A stretch of 15,251 nt of DNA from an uncultured Clostridia bacterium (lineage in GTDB: Bacteria > Bacillota > Clostridia > Lachnospirales > Lachnospiraceae): assembly GCA_947088195.1 (NCBI GenBank), contig CAMUFS010000034.1:1-15251 (forward strand), in the 5' to 3' direction. A model generated the notes under the pieces. It was given only the letters and a program-made list of their open reading frames with translations, was not told the DNA's origin and made no database searches. Made by a program: the position numbers and the translations under genes. Shown here one piece after another: positions 1-6,964 of this stretch. The stretch's first letter is position 1; each line of letters begins with the position of its first letter.

Positions 1-49
1 TAGATAGAATAACGCAGCGAGCGCTATGTGTTGTAACTGTGTAATATGC

Positions 50-60
50 GGAGAGGGAGG
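50..60 (+). promoter_or_regulatory. Ribosome binding site of the first permease gene; it decides the start
   Basis: A purine-rich GGAGAGGGAGG lies 7 bases before the ATG at 68. The open frame continues upstream to an ATG at 26, but that start has no such site and would add 14 Cys-rich residues that do not look like a permease N-terminus. I therefore place the start at 68. Confidence 0.75.
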
Positions 61-67
61 ATTACAT

Positions 68-1009
68 ATGGCAAAAAATGCACAACCAGTGGTTGCCGGA
101 AAAAAGGGAAGCCTCTGGAAACAGATCTATCAGCAGAGAGGATTGTATTTACTTTTGCTGCCGGGGCTTATTTACTTGATTGTATTTAAGTATTTCCCTA
201 TGTTTGGTGTTATTATTGCATTCCAGAATTTTAGTCCATTTTTGGGGTTCTTTAAGAGTCCATGGGTGGGATTTGAGCAGTTTCGGCTGTTTTTTGCAGG
301 AAATGACTTTCTGGTGCTGATGAGGAATACTTTGGGTATTTCCATATTGAACCTTTTGTTCTATTTCCCAGCACCCATTATTTTGGCGCTGTTTTTGAAC
401 GAGATTAAGTGTTCCTGGTATAAGCGGTTTGCACAGACCTTGGTTTATATCCCACACTTTATTTCTTTCGTTATTGTGGCAAGCTTGTCCTATACCTTAT
501 TTAATGTAAATGATGGTATTATTCACGAGATTTTGCAGGCTATTACAGGAAAGAGTATTGATATTTTGTCAAAGCCAAAGTATTTCTGGGGCTTGATTGT
601 GGGACAGAGTATCTGGAAGGAATGTGGATATGGAACTATCGTGTTCCTTGCGGCACTGTCTGGTGTAGATGTACAGCTTTATGAGGCAGCAAAGGTGGAT
701 GGAGCTGGAAGATGGAGACTGATGTGGCATGTTACCCTTCCTGCTATCAAGAGTACAATAGTAATTATGCTGATTATGAGAGTTGGTTCTATTCTGAATA
801 CTGGATATGACCAGATTTTCCTTATGAGAAACTCCATCAATGTATCAAGAGCAGAGGTTATTGATACTTATGTGTATATGAGAGGTGTATCAGGAGGACA
901 GTATTCCTACTCGACAGCCGTGGGTTTGTTTAAGTCGATTGTGGGAATGATTATGGTAGTATCCGCGGACCGCCTAGCTAAGAAGATGGGCGAGTCAGGA
1001 TTATATTAA
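68..1009 (+). CDS. Sugar ABC transporter permease, LplB/YteP-type
   Basis: This is an inner-membrane permease of a carbohydrate ABC importer of 313 residues, the usual length for the family. It has about six hydrophobic segments, at roughly residues 25-45, 90-112, 127-146, 182-200, 230-246 and 283-302. The cytoplasmic EAA loop that contacts the ATPase is clear at residues 206-225 (EAAKVDGAGRWRLMWHVTLP). The N-terminal block with LPGLIYLIVFKYFPMFGVIIAF is typical of the LplB/YtcP group, which imports pectin- or alginate-type oligosaccharides in Firmicutes; this specificity is family knowledge and not shown here. The next permease gene starts 24 bases downstream, so the two are co-transcribed and should form a heterodimer. 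The product's exact sugar cannot be read from this sequence. Confidence 0.93.
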   Translation: MAKNAQPVVAGKKGSLWKQIYQQRGLYLLLLPGLIYLIVFKYFPMFGVIIAFQNFSPFLGFFKSPWVGFEQFRLFFAGNDFLVLMRNTLGISILNLLFYFPAPIILALFLNEIKCSWYKRFAQTLVYIPHFISFVIVASLSYTLFNVNDGIIHEILQAITGKSIDILSKPKYFWGLIVGQSIWKECGYGTIVFLAALSGVDVQLYEAAKVDGAGRWRLMWHVTLPAIKSTIVIMLIMRVGSILNTGYDQIFLMRNSINVSRAEVIDTYVYMRGVSGGQYSYSTAVGLFKSIVGMIMVVSADRLAKKMGESGLY

Positions 1010-1033
1010 TAGAATAGAAAGGAGGACTTCCTT

Positions 1034-1939
1034 ATGGCAGCAGCTAATTCCAAGAATAAAATTAAGAGAAGTGTGGGGGATCAGATTGTACAGGTTCTTA
1101 TCTATGTGTTTGTTGGAGCCTTCGCTGTATCCACAGTGCTTCCATTCCTATATGTAGTGGCAGGCTCCTTTGCGACGGAGCGGGAGCTGACACAAAGAGC
1201 ATTTTTCGTAATACCCCATGAGTTTTCTCTCAATGCATATCGTTATATTATCAATGATGGTGCGATTTTTAGAGGACTTAAAAATTCTTTATTTGTGACG
1301 ATTGTGGGTACTTTAGTCAATATGGCATTTACTACCACATTTGCCTATCCATTGTCCAGAAAATATTTAAAGGGAAGAAATTTCTTTATGAATATGGTTA
1401 TTGTCACCATGCTTTTTTCTGGTGGTATGATTCCGGGATATTTGCTTATTAGCAATCTTGGAATGTTGGATAGCTTTTCAGCATTGATCCTTCCGGGAGC
1501 AATCAGTGTGTTTAATATGGTAATTGTAAAGAACTTTTTCCAAGAGATTCCAGCCGAGCTAGAGGAGGCGGCAAAGATAGACGGATGCTCTGATATAGGA
1601 ATCTTTTTTAAGATTATCCTTCCGCTGTCCAAGCCAGTGTTGGCATCCATCTCATTGTTCTATGCAGTAGGACACTGGAATGATTACTTTAGTGCGATGT
1701 TATATATTCGTGATCCAAACAAGGAAGTAGTACAGATTGCCTTGAGACGAATTGTATTGTTGGCAGGAGGAGCAAACCCAGATGGTTCACCAATCGATTT
1801 TGGTGATTTGGGAGCACCGCCGGAGAAAGCTGTAAAGATGGCGGCAACAGTAGTATCTACCGTGCCGATTCTGATCGTATATCCATTTGTTCAGAAATAC
1901 TTTACACAAGGAGTTATGGTTGGAGCCGTAAAAGGTTAA
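1034..1939 (+). CDS. Carbohydrate ABC transporter permease, LplC/YtcP-type
   Basis: This is the second membrane subunit of the importer, 301 residues long. The EAA loop is at residues 178-197 (EAAKIDGCSDIGIFFKIILP). Hydrophobic segments lie near 21-45, 82-104, 117-140, 150-166, 203-222 and 270-290. The C-terminus YPFVQKYFTQGVMVGAVKG is the characteristic ending of LplC/YtcP permeases. An AAAGGAGG ribosome binding site at 1018-1025 sits 8 bases before the ATG. The gene is flanked by the LplB-type permease and the lipoprotein binding protein, so the three make one importer. The order here is permease, permease, binding protein; I recall binding protein first in the B. subtilis lplABC operon. 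Confidence 0.94.
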   Translation: MAAANSKNKIKRSVGDQIVQVLIYVFVGAFAVSTVLPFLYVVAGSFATERELTQRAFFVIPHEFSLNAYRYIINDGAIFRGLKNSLFVTIVGTLVNMAFTTTFAYPLSRKYLKGRNFFMNMVIVTMLFSGGMIPGYLLISNLGMLDSFSALILPGAISVFNMVIVKNFFQEIPAELEEAAKIDGCSDIGIFFKIILPLSKPVLASISLFYAVGHWNDYFSAMLYIRDPNKEVVQIALRRIVLLAGGANPDGSPIDFGDLGAPPEKAVKMAATVVSTVPILIVYPFVQKYFTQGVMVGAVKG

Positions 1940-1976
1940 AACATATAGTTTAGGAAAACTAAGGGAGGTAAAAACT

Positions 1977-3608
1977 ATGAAAAAAAGTAAAAAGTTTACA
2001 GCATTAATGCTGACTGCAGCGATGGCAGCAGGAACACTGGCAGGATGCGGCGGAAGCCCAAGCACCACACCTACTACAACAGCGGCAAAGAATGATACAA
2101 CAACAGCCGCAAAAAATGATACGACAACAACAGCAGCAGAAAATAATAAGCCTACTGAGATGCCAAAGGTAACATTTCAGGCGATTGACCATCAGGGAGG
2201 ATTTTTCTCCGCTGGAAATGCAGAAGGTCATGAGGAAGTATTACAAAAGGTTAAGGATTATACAGGAATTGACATTGAGTATATCCCAGTTGCAAATGAC
2301 AGCTTAGAGGAGATTGTAGGCGTTACACTTCTGGATACAAAGAATCTTCCTATGATTATGACATGGGGTGGAAATCTGAATGCTACTATTATCAGTGCAG
2401 CAAAAGCAGGTGCATTCTGGAATCTGGAGGATTATATTTTTGACGAGGAGAAATATCCAAATCTTTCCAAGGCAAACAAGGATGTATTAAAGCAGGTCAC
2501 AGTGGATGGACATATTATTGGACTGTATCGTGCAAGACCTATCGGAAGAAATGGTTTTGGCTACCGCAAGGACTGGGCGGATAAGCTTGGTTTAGGTGCG
2601 CCAGAGACAGTGGAAGATGTCTATAATATGGCAAAGGCGTTCACAGAGCAGGACCCAGATGGGGATGGACAGAAGAATACCTATGGTCTTTGCTTGTGTA
2701 AGTATACAGGACCGATTGATCTTATCCAGACATGGTTTGGCGCAGGTAATGCTTGGGTAGAGAGAGATGGAAAGCTGATTCCTTCTCATATGACAGATGA
2801 GTATTGGGAAGCTGTAAATTATGTAAAGAGGATGTATGATGAAGGTCTTGTATATTCTGACTGGGCAATTCGTGATACCAATACATGGGCAGATGGTGTA
2901 AAGAATGGCGAGTGTGGTATGATGTTGGATGTGCTTGATAACTCCAGAAGAATCTGGGATTATTTTGTAAATAATAATATTCCTGCTGTCAACGGCGATG
3001 AAGTAGCTTCCATGGGCTTTGTTGGCGCGATTGCAAAGGAAAAGGGCGGACAGCCTACTATTACAGCAACTACAGGTATGGCAGGATTTTTTATGATTAC
3101 CAAAGGCGCAAAGACAGAAGCTGATGTTGAGGCATGTTTGACATATCTTGATAAGATGTGTGATGATGAGATGTTGACTTTGGCAGATCACGGTTTAGAG
3201 GGAATTGGCTATGAGATGCAGGATGGTTTCCTTGTTGATATTAATACAGATTGGACACCAGCTCAGAAGCCTCATACTGGACTGAATCAGACCGTATGCT
3301 ATATTCCTGAGCAGGCAGCTAGAAATCCTCAGGTTAAGAAGAGCGATCGTGTAATTCTGGAAGAGCAGATTAAGAATGATAATGTACAGTATGCTGTATT
3401 TAATCCAGCATCAGGATATTTGGCAGGTTCTGACACTTATGCATTAAATGGAGCTACTCTGGACACTGCACTTAAGGATGCAAGAACACAGTATATCTGT
3501 GGTGAGATTGATGAGGCAGGCTTCCGCGCAGCTATGGATACATGGCTTGCACAGGGCGGACAGAAGATTATTGACGAAGTAAATGCATTGTATCAGGCAG
3601 ATAAATAA
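1977..3608 (+). CDS. Extracellular solute-binding lipoprotein of the sugar ABC importer, LplA-type
   Basis: This 543-residue protein is the substrate-capture subunit of the importer, anchored to the outer face of the membrane. It has a lipoprotein signal peptide: charged N-terminus KKSKK, a hydrophobic core, and the lipobox LAGC with the lipidated cysteine at residue 24. A low-complexity Thr/Ala/Asn/Asp tether follows at about residues 27-60, built from imperfect 8-residue repeats. The mature domain begins near residue 63. Residues 226-237 (DPDGDGQKNTYG) form a DxDxDG calcium-binding-like loop that is common in LplA/AlgQ-type large-oligosaccharide binding proteins. The length matches binding proteins for larger oligosaccharides rather than monosaccharides. 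An AAGGGAGGT site at 1961-1969 precedes the ATG by 7 bases. The ligand is inferred, from the downstream enzymes, to be a pectic oligosaccharide. Confidence 0.93.
   Translation: MKKSKKFTALMLTAAMAAGTLAGCGGSPSTTPTTTAAKNDTTTAAKNDTTTTAAENNKPTEMPKVTFQAIDHQGGFFSAGNAEGHEEVLQKVKDYTGIDIEYIPVANDSLEEIVGVTLLDTKNLPMIMTWGGNLNATIISAAKAGAFWNLEDYIFDEEKYPNLSKANKDVLKQVTVDGHIIGLYRARPIGRNGFGYRKDWADKLGLGAPETVEDVYNMAKAFTEQDPDGDGQKNTYGLCLCKYTGPIDLIQTWFGAGNAWVERDGKLIPSHMTDEYWEAVNYVKRMYDEGLVYSDWAIRDTNTWADGVKNGECGMMLDVLDNSRRIWDYFVNNNIPAVNGDEVASMGFVGAIAKEKGGQPTITATTGMAGFFMITKGAKTEADVEACLTYLDKMCDDEMLTLADHGLEGIGYEMQDGFLVDINTDWTPAQKPHTGLNQTVCYIPEQAARNPQVKKSDRVILEEQIKNDNVQYAVFNPASGYLAGSDTYALNGATLDTALKDARTQYICGEIDEAGFRAAMDTWLAQGGQKIIDEVNALYQADK
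2076..2147 (+). repeat. Three imperfect 24-base tandem repeats in the lipoprotein tether
   Basis: Three consecutive 24-base units (2076-2099, 2100-2123, 2124-2147) encode TTAAKNDT, TTAAKNDT and the decayed copy TTTAAENN. The first two copies give identical peptides but differ at synonymous positions, so the duplication is not very recent. The repeat sits just after the lipidated cysteine and lengthens the flexible spacer between membrane and binding domain. Confidence 0.8.
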
Positions 3609-3649
3609 ACATAAGATAAAGAAATACCACAAAATACCAAGATAATACA

Positions 3650-3678
3650 TTGTACATTCTGGTAAGATACAATAAAAT
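3650..3678 (+). promoter_or_regulatory. Candidate promoter for the enzyme operon
   Basis: TTGTAC at 3650-3655 and TAAAAT at 3673-3678 are separated by 17 bases, the ideal sigma-A spacing. The -10 matches five of six consensus bases; the -35 matches only its TTG. It lies in the 185-base gap between the importer and the first glycosidase and would give a leader of about 110 bases containing the two hairpins below. A weak -35 would fit an activated promoter, but no binding site for an activator is identified. Confidence 0.35.
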
Positions 3679-3700
3679 AAAAGCGAAAGCTTACTATCGG

Positions 3701-3729
3701 GGGCTGTTACAGTAAAGCTGTGACAGCCC
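3701..3729 (+). terminator. Strong hairpin after the importer genes, possible terminator
   Basis: GGGCTGTTACAG (3701-3712) pairs with CTGTGACAGCCC (3718-3729) over 12 base pairs with a single G-U wobble and a 5-base loop. The stem is as stable as a typical intrinsic terminator. The following bases, TTCTGCGTTTTC, are only a broken T-run, so termination is likely to be partial. Its 3' arm overlaps the 5' arm of the next hairpin. Confidence 0.5.
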
Positions 3730-3758
3730 TTCTGCGTTTTCGTGCTGCGCGCAGAAGG
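3728..3758 (+). other. Second, overlapping hairpin in the leader of the enzyme operon
   Basis: CCTTCTGCG (3728-3736) pairs perfectly with CGCAGAAGG (3750-3758) around a 13-base loop, and AG/CT outside the stem can extend it past a single bulged C. It shares bases 3728-3729, and in the extended form more, with the preceding hairpin, so the full structures exclude each other. No T-run follows, so it is not a terminator itself. Confidence 0.45.
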
Positions 3759-3793
3759 CTGATAGAGTATGCGGCACAGAAAAGAGGAAAACG

Positions 3794-6700
3794 ATGGACT
3801 GGAAACAAGAATGGAACCACCCCACCATGCGCCAGCGAATCAAGCCTTTTTGGTTTTGGAACGGCGATTTGACAGAAGAAGAAATTGATCATCAGCTTAA
3901 AGAGATGAAGGCTCAGGGCTTGGGAGGTGCCTTTATCTGCGCCAGACAAGGACAGACAATCGCTTATCTGGGCAATCTGTGGTTTGAGCGGATTGCTTTT
4001 GCCTGCAAAAGGGCCAAGGAGTATGGACTGCAGGTCTGGCTGTACGATGAATACCCTTATCCAAGTGGAGTCAGCGGCGGAGAGGTATTATTGCGCCATC
4101 CTGAGGCAGGGCATACCAAGCTTCAGATACAGATTGTGGATGCCCTCGGTGAAGAGGAGACCGAGGCAGATCTGGGATGGGAGAAGGTAATGTACGCCAA
4201 AGCGGTGAGAAAAAAGGCAGATGGAACGCTGGACTGGTCAGAAACGGTTGATGTCACAGAGGATATCGGCGTGCTGCAGACGCAGGAAATCTATCAGAAA
4301 ACAGGGCTTACTGCATACAATATGAAGCGTTTTTTCTCCTATGGGCCAAGACATATCTTACATGTAGTGCTTCCCGCTGGCGAATGGAGAATATTTGTCT
4401 GCTGCTGTGAGAAATTAAAAGATTTTAAATATTATGGAGGATATTTTGATCCATGTAATAAAGAAGCCGTTAAAACCTTTATAGAGACAACTCATGAGAA
4501 ATATCAGAGGACACTGGGGGACGAGATGGGTAGGAGTGTCTATGGTATGTTCTCGGATGAGGTTGGGCTACTTGGAAGACTCCCATGGTCGGAGCAGCTC
4601 CCGCCTTATTTTGAAAAAAGGTATGGATATGATATCTGTACTGTGCTGGCTGCTATTGGGGATAAGACATATCCGAAAGCAGCAAAGATACGCTATGAAT
4701 ATTATCAGGCTCTTCATGAGCTATTTCGAGAAAATTATCATAAACAGATGGCGGACTGGTGTGAGGAGCATCAGATCCTCTATGCGACGGAGGTGCCTTC
4801 CATGCGGCGCTCCACGCAGATTTTCTCCACGGTGCCGGGAGGCGATTGTGCACATGAGAAGCTGGGAAAATCGCTGGATTGGACCTATGAAAATGACTTG
4901 CACAGTTATAGAAGCTGTGCGATGGGCGTAAGCTCTGTGGCAAGACAGATGGGCAGAGAGTATGCTATGATCGAGAGCTTCCACAGTGTGGGCTGGTCCA
5001 TGACGCTTCAGGATGCAAAATGGATGCTGGATCTGCTGGCTTCTATGGGCATTAATTTTTATAACGTACATGCTTTTTATTATACAATGGATTCTATCAC
5101 AAAGCATGATGCACCTCCTTCCCAATTTTTGCAGAATCCATATTGGAAGAATTATCATCTTCTAGCAGATTATGCCGGAAGGCTGAGTGCATGGCTGAGC
5201 AATACTGAATCCACAAATCATATCGCAATTCTTGATCCGGTGGTATCCTACTGGACACATCTGGCAAATCCATTCCATAAATTTGGATATGCTGGTACGG
5301 ATAAGGAAGAGAAAGCAGAGCTTGAAGCTTTAAAGGATGACTGGATGCATATTGTGAAAGAGCTTCGCTATTCTCATATTGGAGCCGATCTGCTGGATAC
5401 AGAGATTCTTGCCATGGCACAGATAGAAGATGGAAGGATTAAGATAGGAAAGGCAGAGTATAATACTTTGGTGCTCACGCCCAATACGGCTTTAGAGAGC
5501 ACAGCAGCTCAGAAAATAAAAGAATTGTTGGAATCAGGAGGGCATGTGATTGCTCTTGGGCTTCTTCCATATGAGCCAATAGATAAGGATGCACAGCCTG
5601 ATGTTACCTGGAAGGAAATCTTTGGCGTAGAGCGAGATGTCCGCTCAGATTATTGGAAGGGAAAGAATAACGGAGAATCGAAGATTCAGATAATACAGAA
5701 GAACCATGCCATATTTGTGTCCACATCTGGGAGCGTGAAGCAGGCAGGAGAAGAAGAGAAATGGTTATCTCTTATTGCAAAAACAACAGAGTGTCCTGTG
5801 GAGGTATGTACAAGGAATGAAGATCGAAAGAGCCTGTTTTCTTGTATTAGGAGAAGAGAATCAGGAGAGTTTTATATTATGCTTGGCAACTATGAGAAAA
5901 ATTATGTCAATGCCAGCATAAAGCTGAAAGAGAATTACAATAGTGTGTGGAGTATGAGCTTAGAGGATAGTAGTATCCGTGGCGTTGCGATAGATAACGA
6001 TAAGATTACGCTTGCCTTGGCGCCATTTGAGACAAAGCTAATTTGTTTTGATCAGAGAGCGGCACAGCCGGAGATAGAATCTGCCCCTGTGCTTGTAATT
6101 GATACAGCAGAACCGATGGAGGTGTCCATACATGGCGGAAATATTTTCCGCATGGAAGACTATAAAGTATCCCTTGATCAGAAGAACTGGAAGGAGACGA
6201 AGGTGGCAACTCTTATTGAAACCTGTGATGCGACGGGTATTCTTACCGGAGCTTCGTTGGTGTATGAGAGTGAATTTGGCACGCCAAAAGCGGTTCATAT
6301 CAAATATCCATTAAAGGTATACTATAAAACGACCGTCTATGTGGAGAAGGTTCCAGAAAAAGCAGGACTTTTGCTAGATAATAGAACAATCACTGGCCAT
6401 TTTGTAATAACAGTAAATGGACATGCCCTAGATAATAAAGAGTTTCAGGCAGTGTTTATTAATGATCAGAACAATAAAATACAGGAAGTTGCTAGGTATC
6501 TAAAGGAGGGAGAGAATGAGATTGCCATTGCTGTGACAGCAGAGCATGATTGGGATGGCATTCGTGATCCACTGTTCCTTGTGGGAGACTTTGGTGTAAA
6601 AGGTGGGCGAATTACAGCACTTCCAGAAAAAGCGGCACTTAGAAAGCATTATATCGAAGGATTTCCCTATTATAGCGGAGATTTTACCTTCCGCAAAACC

Positions 6701-6955
6701 TTTGCCGCGGAAGAAGGCAAGGAGGCAAAGCTGCGCTTGAGCTGTTCCGATGAGCTTCACGATTGCATCGAGGTGATTGTAAATGGAGAGTCTCTTGGTG
6801 TCCGTGCGTTTGCTCCAAATACATGGAGGGTTCGAAAAGGCTTGCTGCAAAAAGAAAATACAATAGAGATTATATATACCAACACGCTGATCCACATGCT
6901 AGAGGGCAGCTATTTTGATTATGAAACACATGAAACGGTGCAGATCACAGAATAG
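3794..6955 (+). CDS. GH106-like large glycoside hydrolase, probable alpha-L-rhamnosidase family
   Basis: This 1053-residue protein without a signal peptide is predicted to be cytoplasmic. It shows the sequence landmarks of the Glyco_hydro_106 superfamily: KPFWFWNGDL near residue 17, YDEYPYPSGVSGG at 84-96, an acidic SDEV at 254-257, IESFHSVGW at 393-401, GINFYNVHAFYY at 419-430 and YHLLADYAGRLSAWL at 454-468. A likely glutamine-amidotransferase-like domain follows at about 470-600. A C-terminal galactose-binding-like beta domain spans about 960-1050. Characterised GH106 enzymes remove alpha-L-rhamnose from plant glycans such as rhamnogalacturonan II; that activity is inferred here, since many members of this superfamily are untested. 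The start is supported by AAGAGGA at 3782-3788. It opens the enzyme operon, and the GH95 gene begins 9 bases after its stop. Confidence 0.8.
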   Translation: MDWKQEWNHPTMRQRIKPFWFWNGDLTEEEIDHQLKEMKAQGLGGAFICARQGQTIAYLGNLWFERIAFACKRAKEYGLQVWLYDEYPYPSGVSGGEVLLRHPEAGHTKLQIQIVDALGEEETEADLGWEKVMYAKAVRKKADGTLDWSETVDVTEDIGVLQTQEIYQKTGLTAYNMKRFFSYGPRHILHVVLPAGEWRIFVCCCEKLKDFKYYGGYFDPCNKEAVKTFIETTHEKYQRTLGDEMGRSVYGMFSDEVGLLGRLPWSEQLPPYFEKRYGYDICTVLAAIGDKTYPKAAKIRYEYYQALHELFRENYHKQMADWCEEHQILYATEVPSMRRSTQIFSTVPGGDCAHEKLGKSLDWTYENDLHSYRSCAMGVSSVARQMGREYAMIESFHSVGWSMTLQDAKWMLDLLASMGINFYNVHAFYYTMDSITKHDAPPSQFLQNPYWKNYHLLADYAGRLSAWLSNTESTNHIAILDPVVSYWTHLANPFHKFGYAGTDKEEKAELEALKDDWMHIVKELRYSHIGADLLDTEILAMAQIEDGRIKIGKAEYNTLVLTPNTALESTAAQKIKELLESGGHVIALGLLPYEPIDKDAQPDVTWKEIFGVERDVRSDYWKGKNNGESKIQIIQKNHAIFVSTSGSVKQAGEEEKWLSLIAKTTECPVEVCTRNEDRKSLFSCIRRRESGEFYIMLGNYEKNYVNASIKLKENYNSVWSMSLEDSSIRGVAIDNDKITLALAPFETKLICFDQRAAQPEIESAPVLVIDTAEPMEVSIHGGNIFRMEDYKVSLDQKNWKETKVATLIETCDATGILTGASLVYESEFGTPKAVHIKYPLKVYYKTTVYVEKVPEKAGLLLDNRTITGHFVITVNGHALDNKEFQAVFINDQNNKIQEVARYLKEGENEIAIAVTAEHDWDGIRDPLFLVGDFGVKGGRITALPEKAALRKHYIEGFPYYSGDFTFRKTFAAEEGKEAKLRLSCSDELHDCIEVIVNGESLGVRAFAPNTWRVRKGLLQKENTIEIIYTNTLIHMLEGSYFDYETHETVQITE

Positions 6956-6964
6956 AGGACAGAG

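Noticed and set aside
26..67. Upstream ATG extension of the first permease (14 residues with several cysteines)
   Set aside because: The strong ribosome binding site at 50-60 serves the ATG at 68, and the extension does not resemble a permease N-terminus.
1..67. A possible terminator or end of an upstream gene, suggested by AGCGAGCGCT
   Set aside because: The palindrome is too short, has no T-run, and too little sequence is available upstream.
2592..3191. A 199-codon antisense open frame within the binding-protein gene
   Set aside because: It is fully contained in a well-supported lipoprotein gene, has no ribosome binding site or recognisable domain, and its Ile/His/Cys-rich composition is what an opposite-strand frame of this gene would give.
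3681..3694. AAGCGAAAGCTTAC as a catabolite-responsive element
   Set aside because: It contains only part of the cre consensus, missing the leading TG and the terminal CA in the right places, so I do not call it.
4494..4931. A 145-codon same-strand open frame inside the GH106-like gene
   Set aside because: It is a +1-type frame with Arg/Met-rich composition and no family motif, lying inside a continuous large enzyme frame with clear motifs on both sides.
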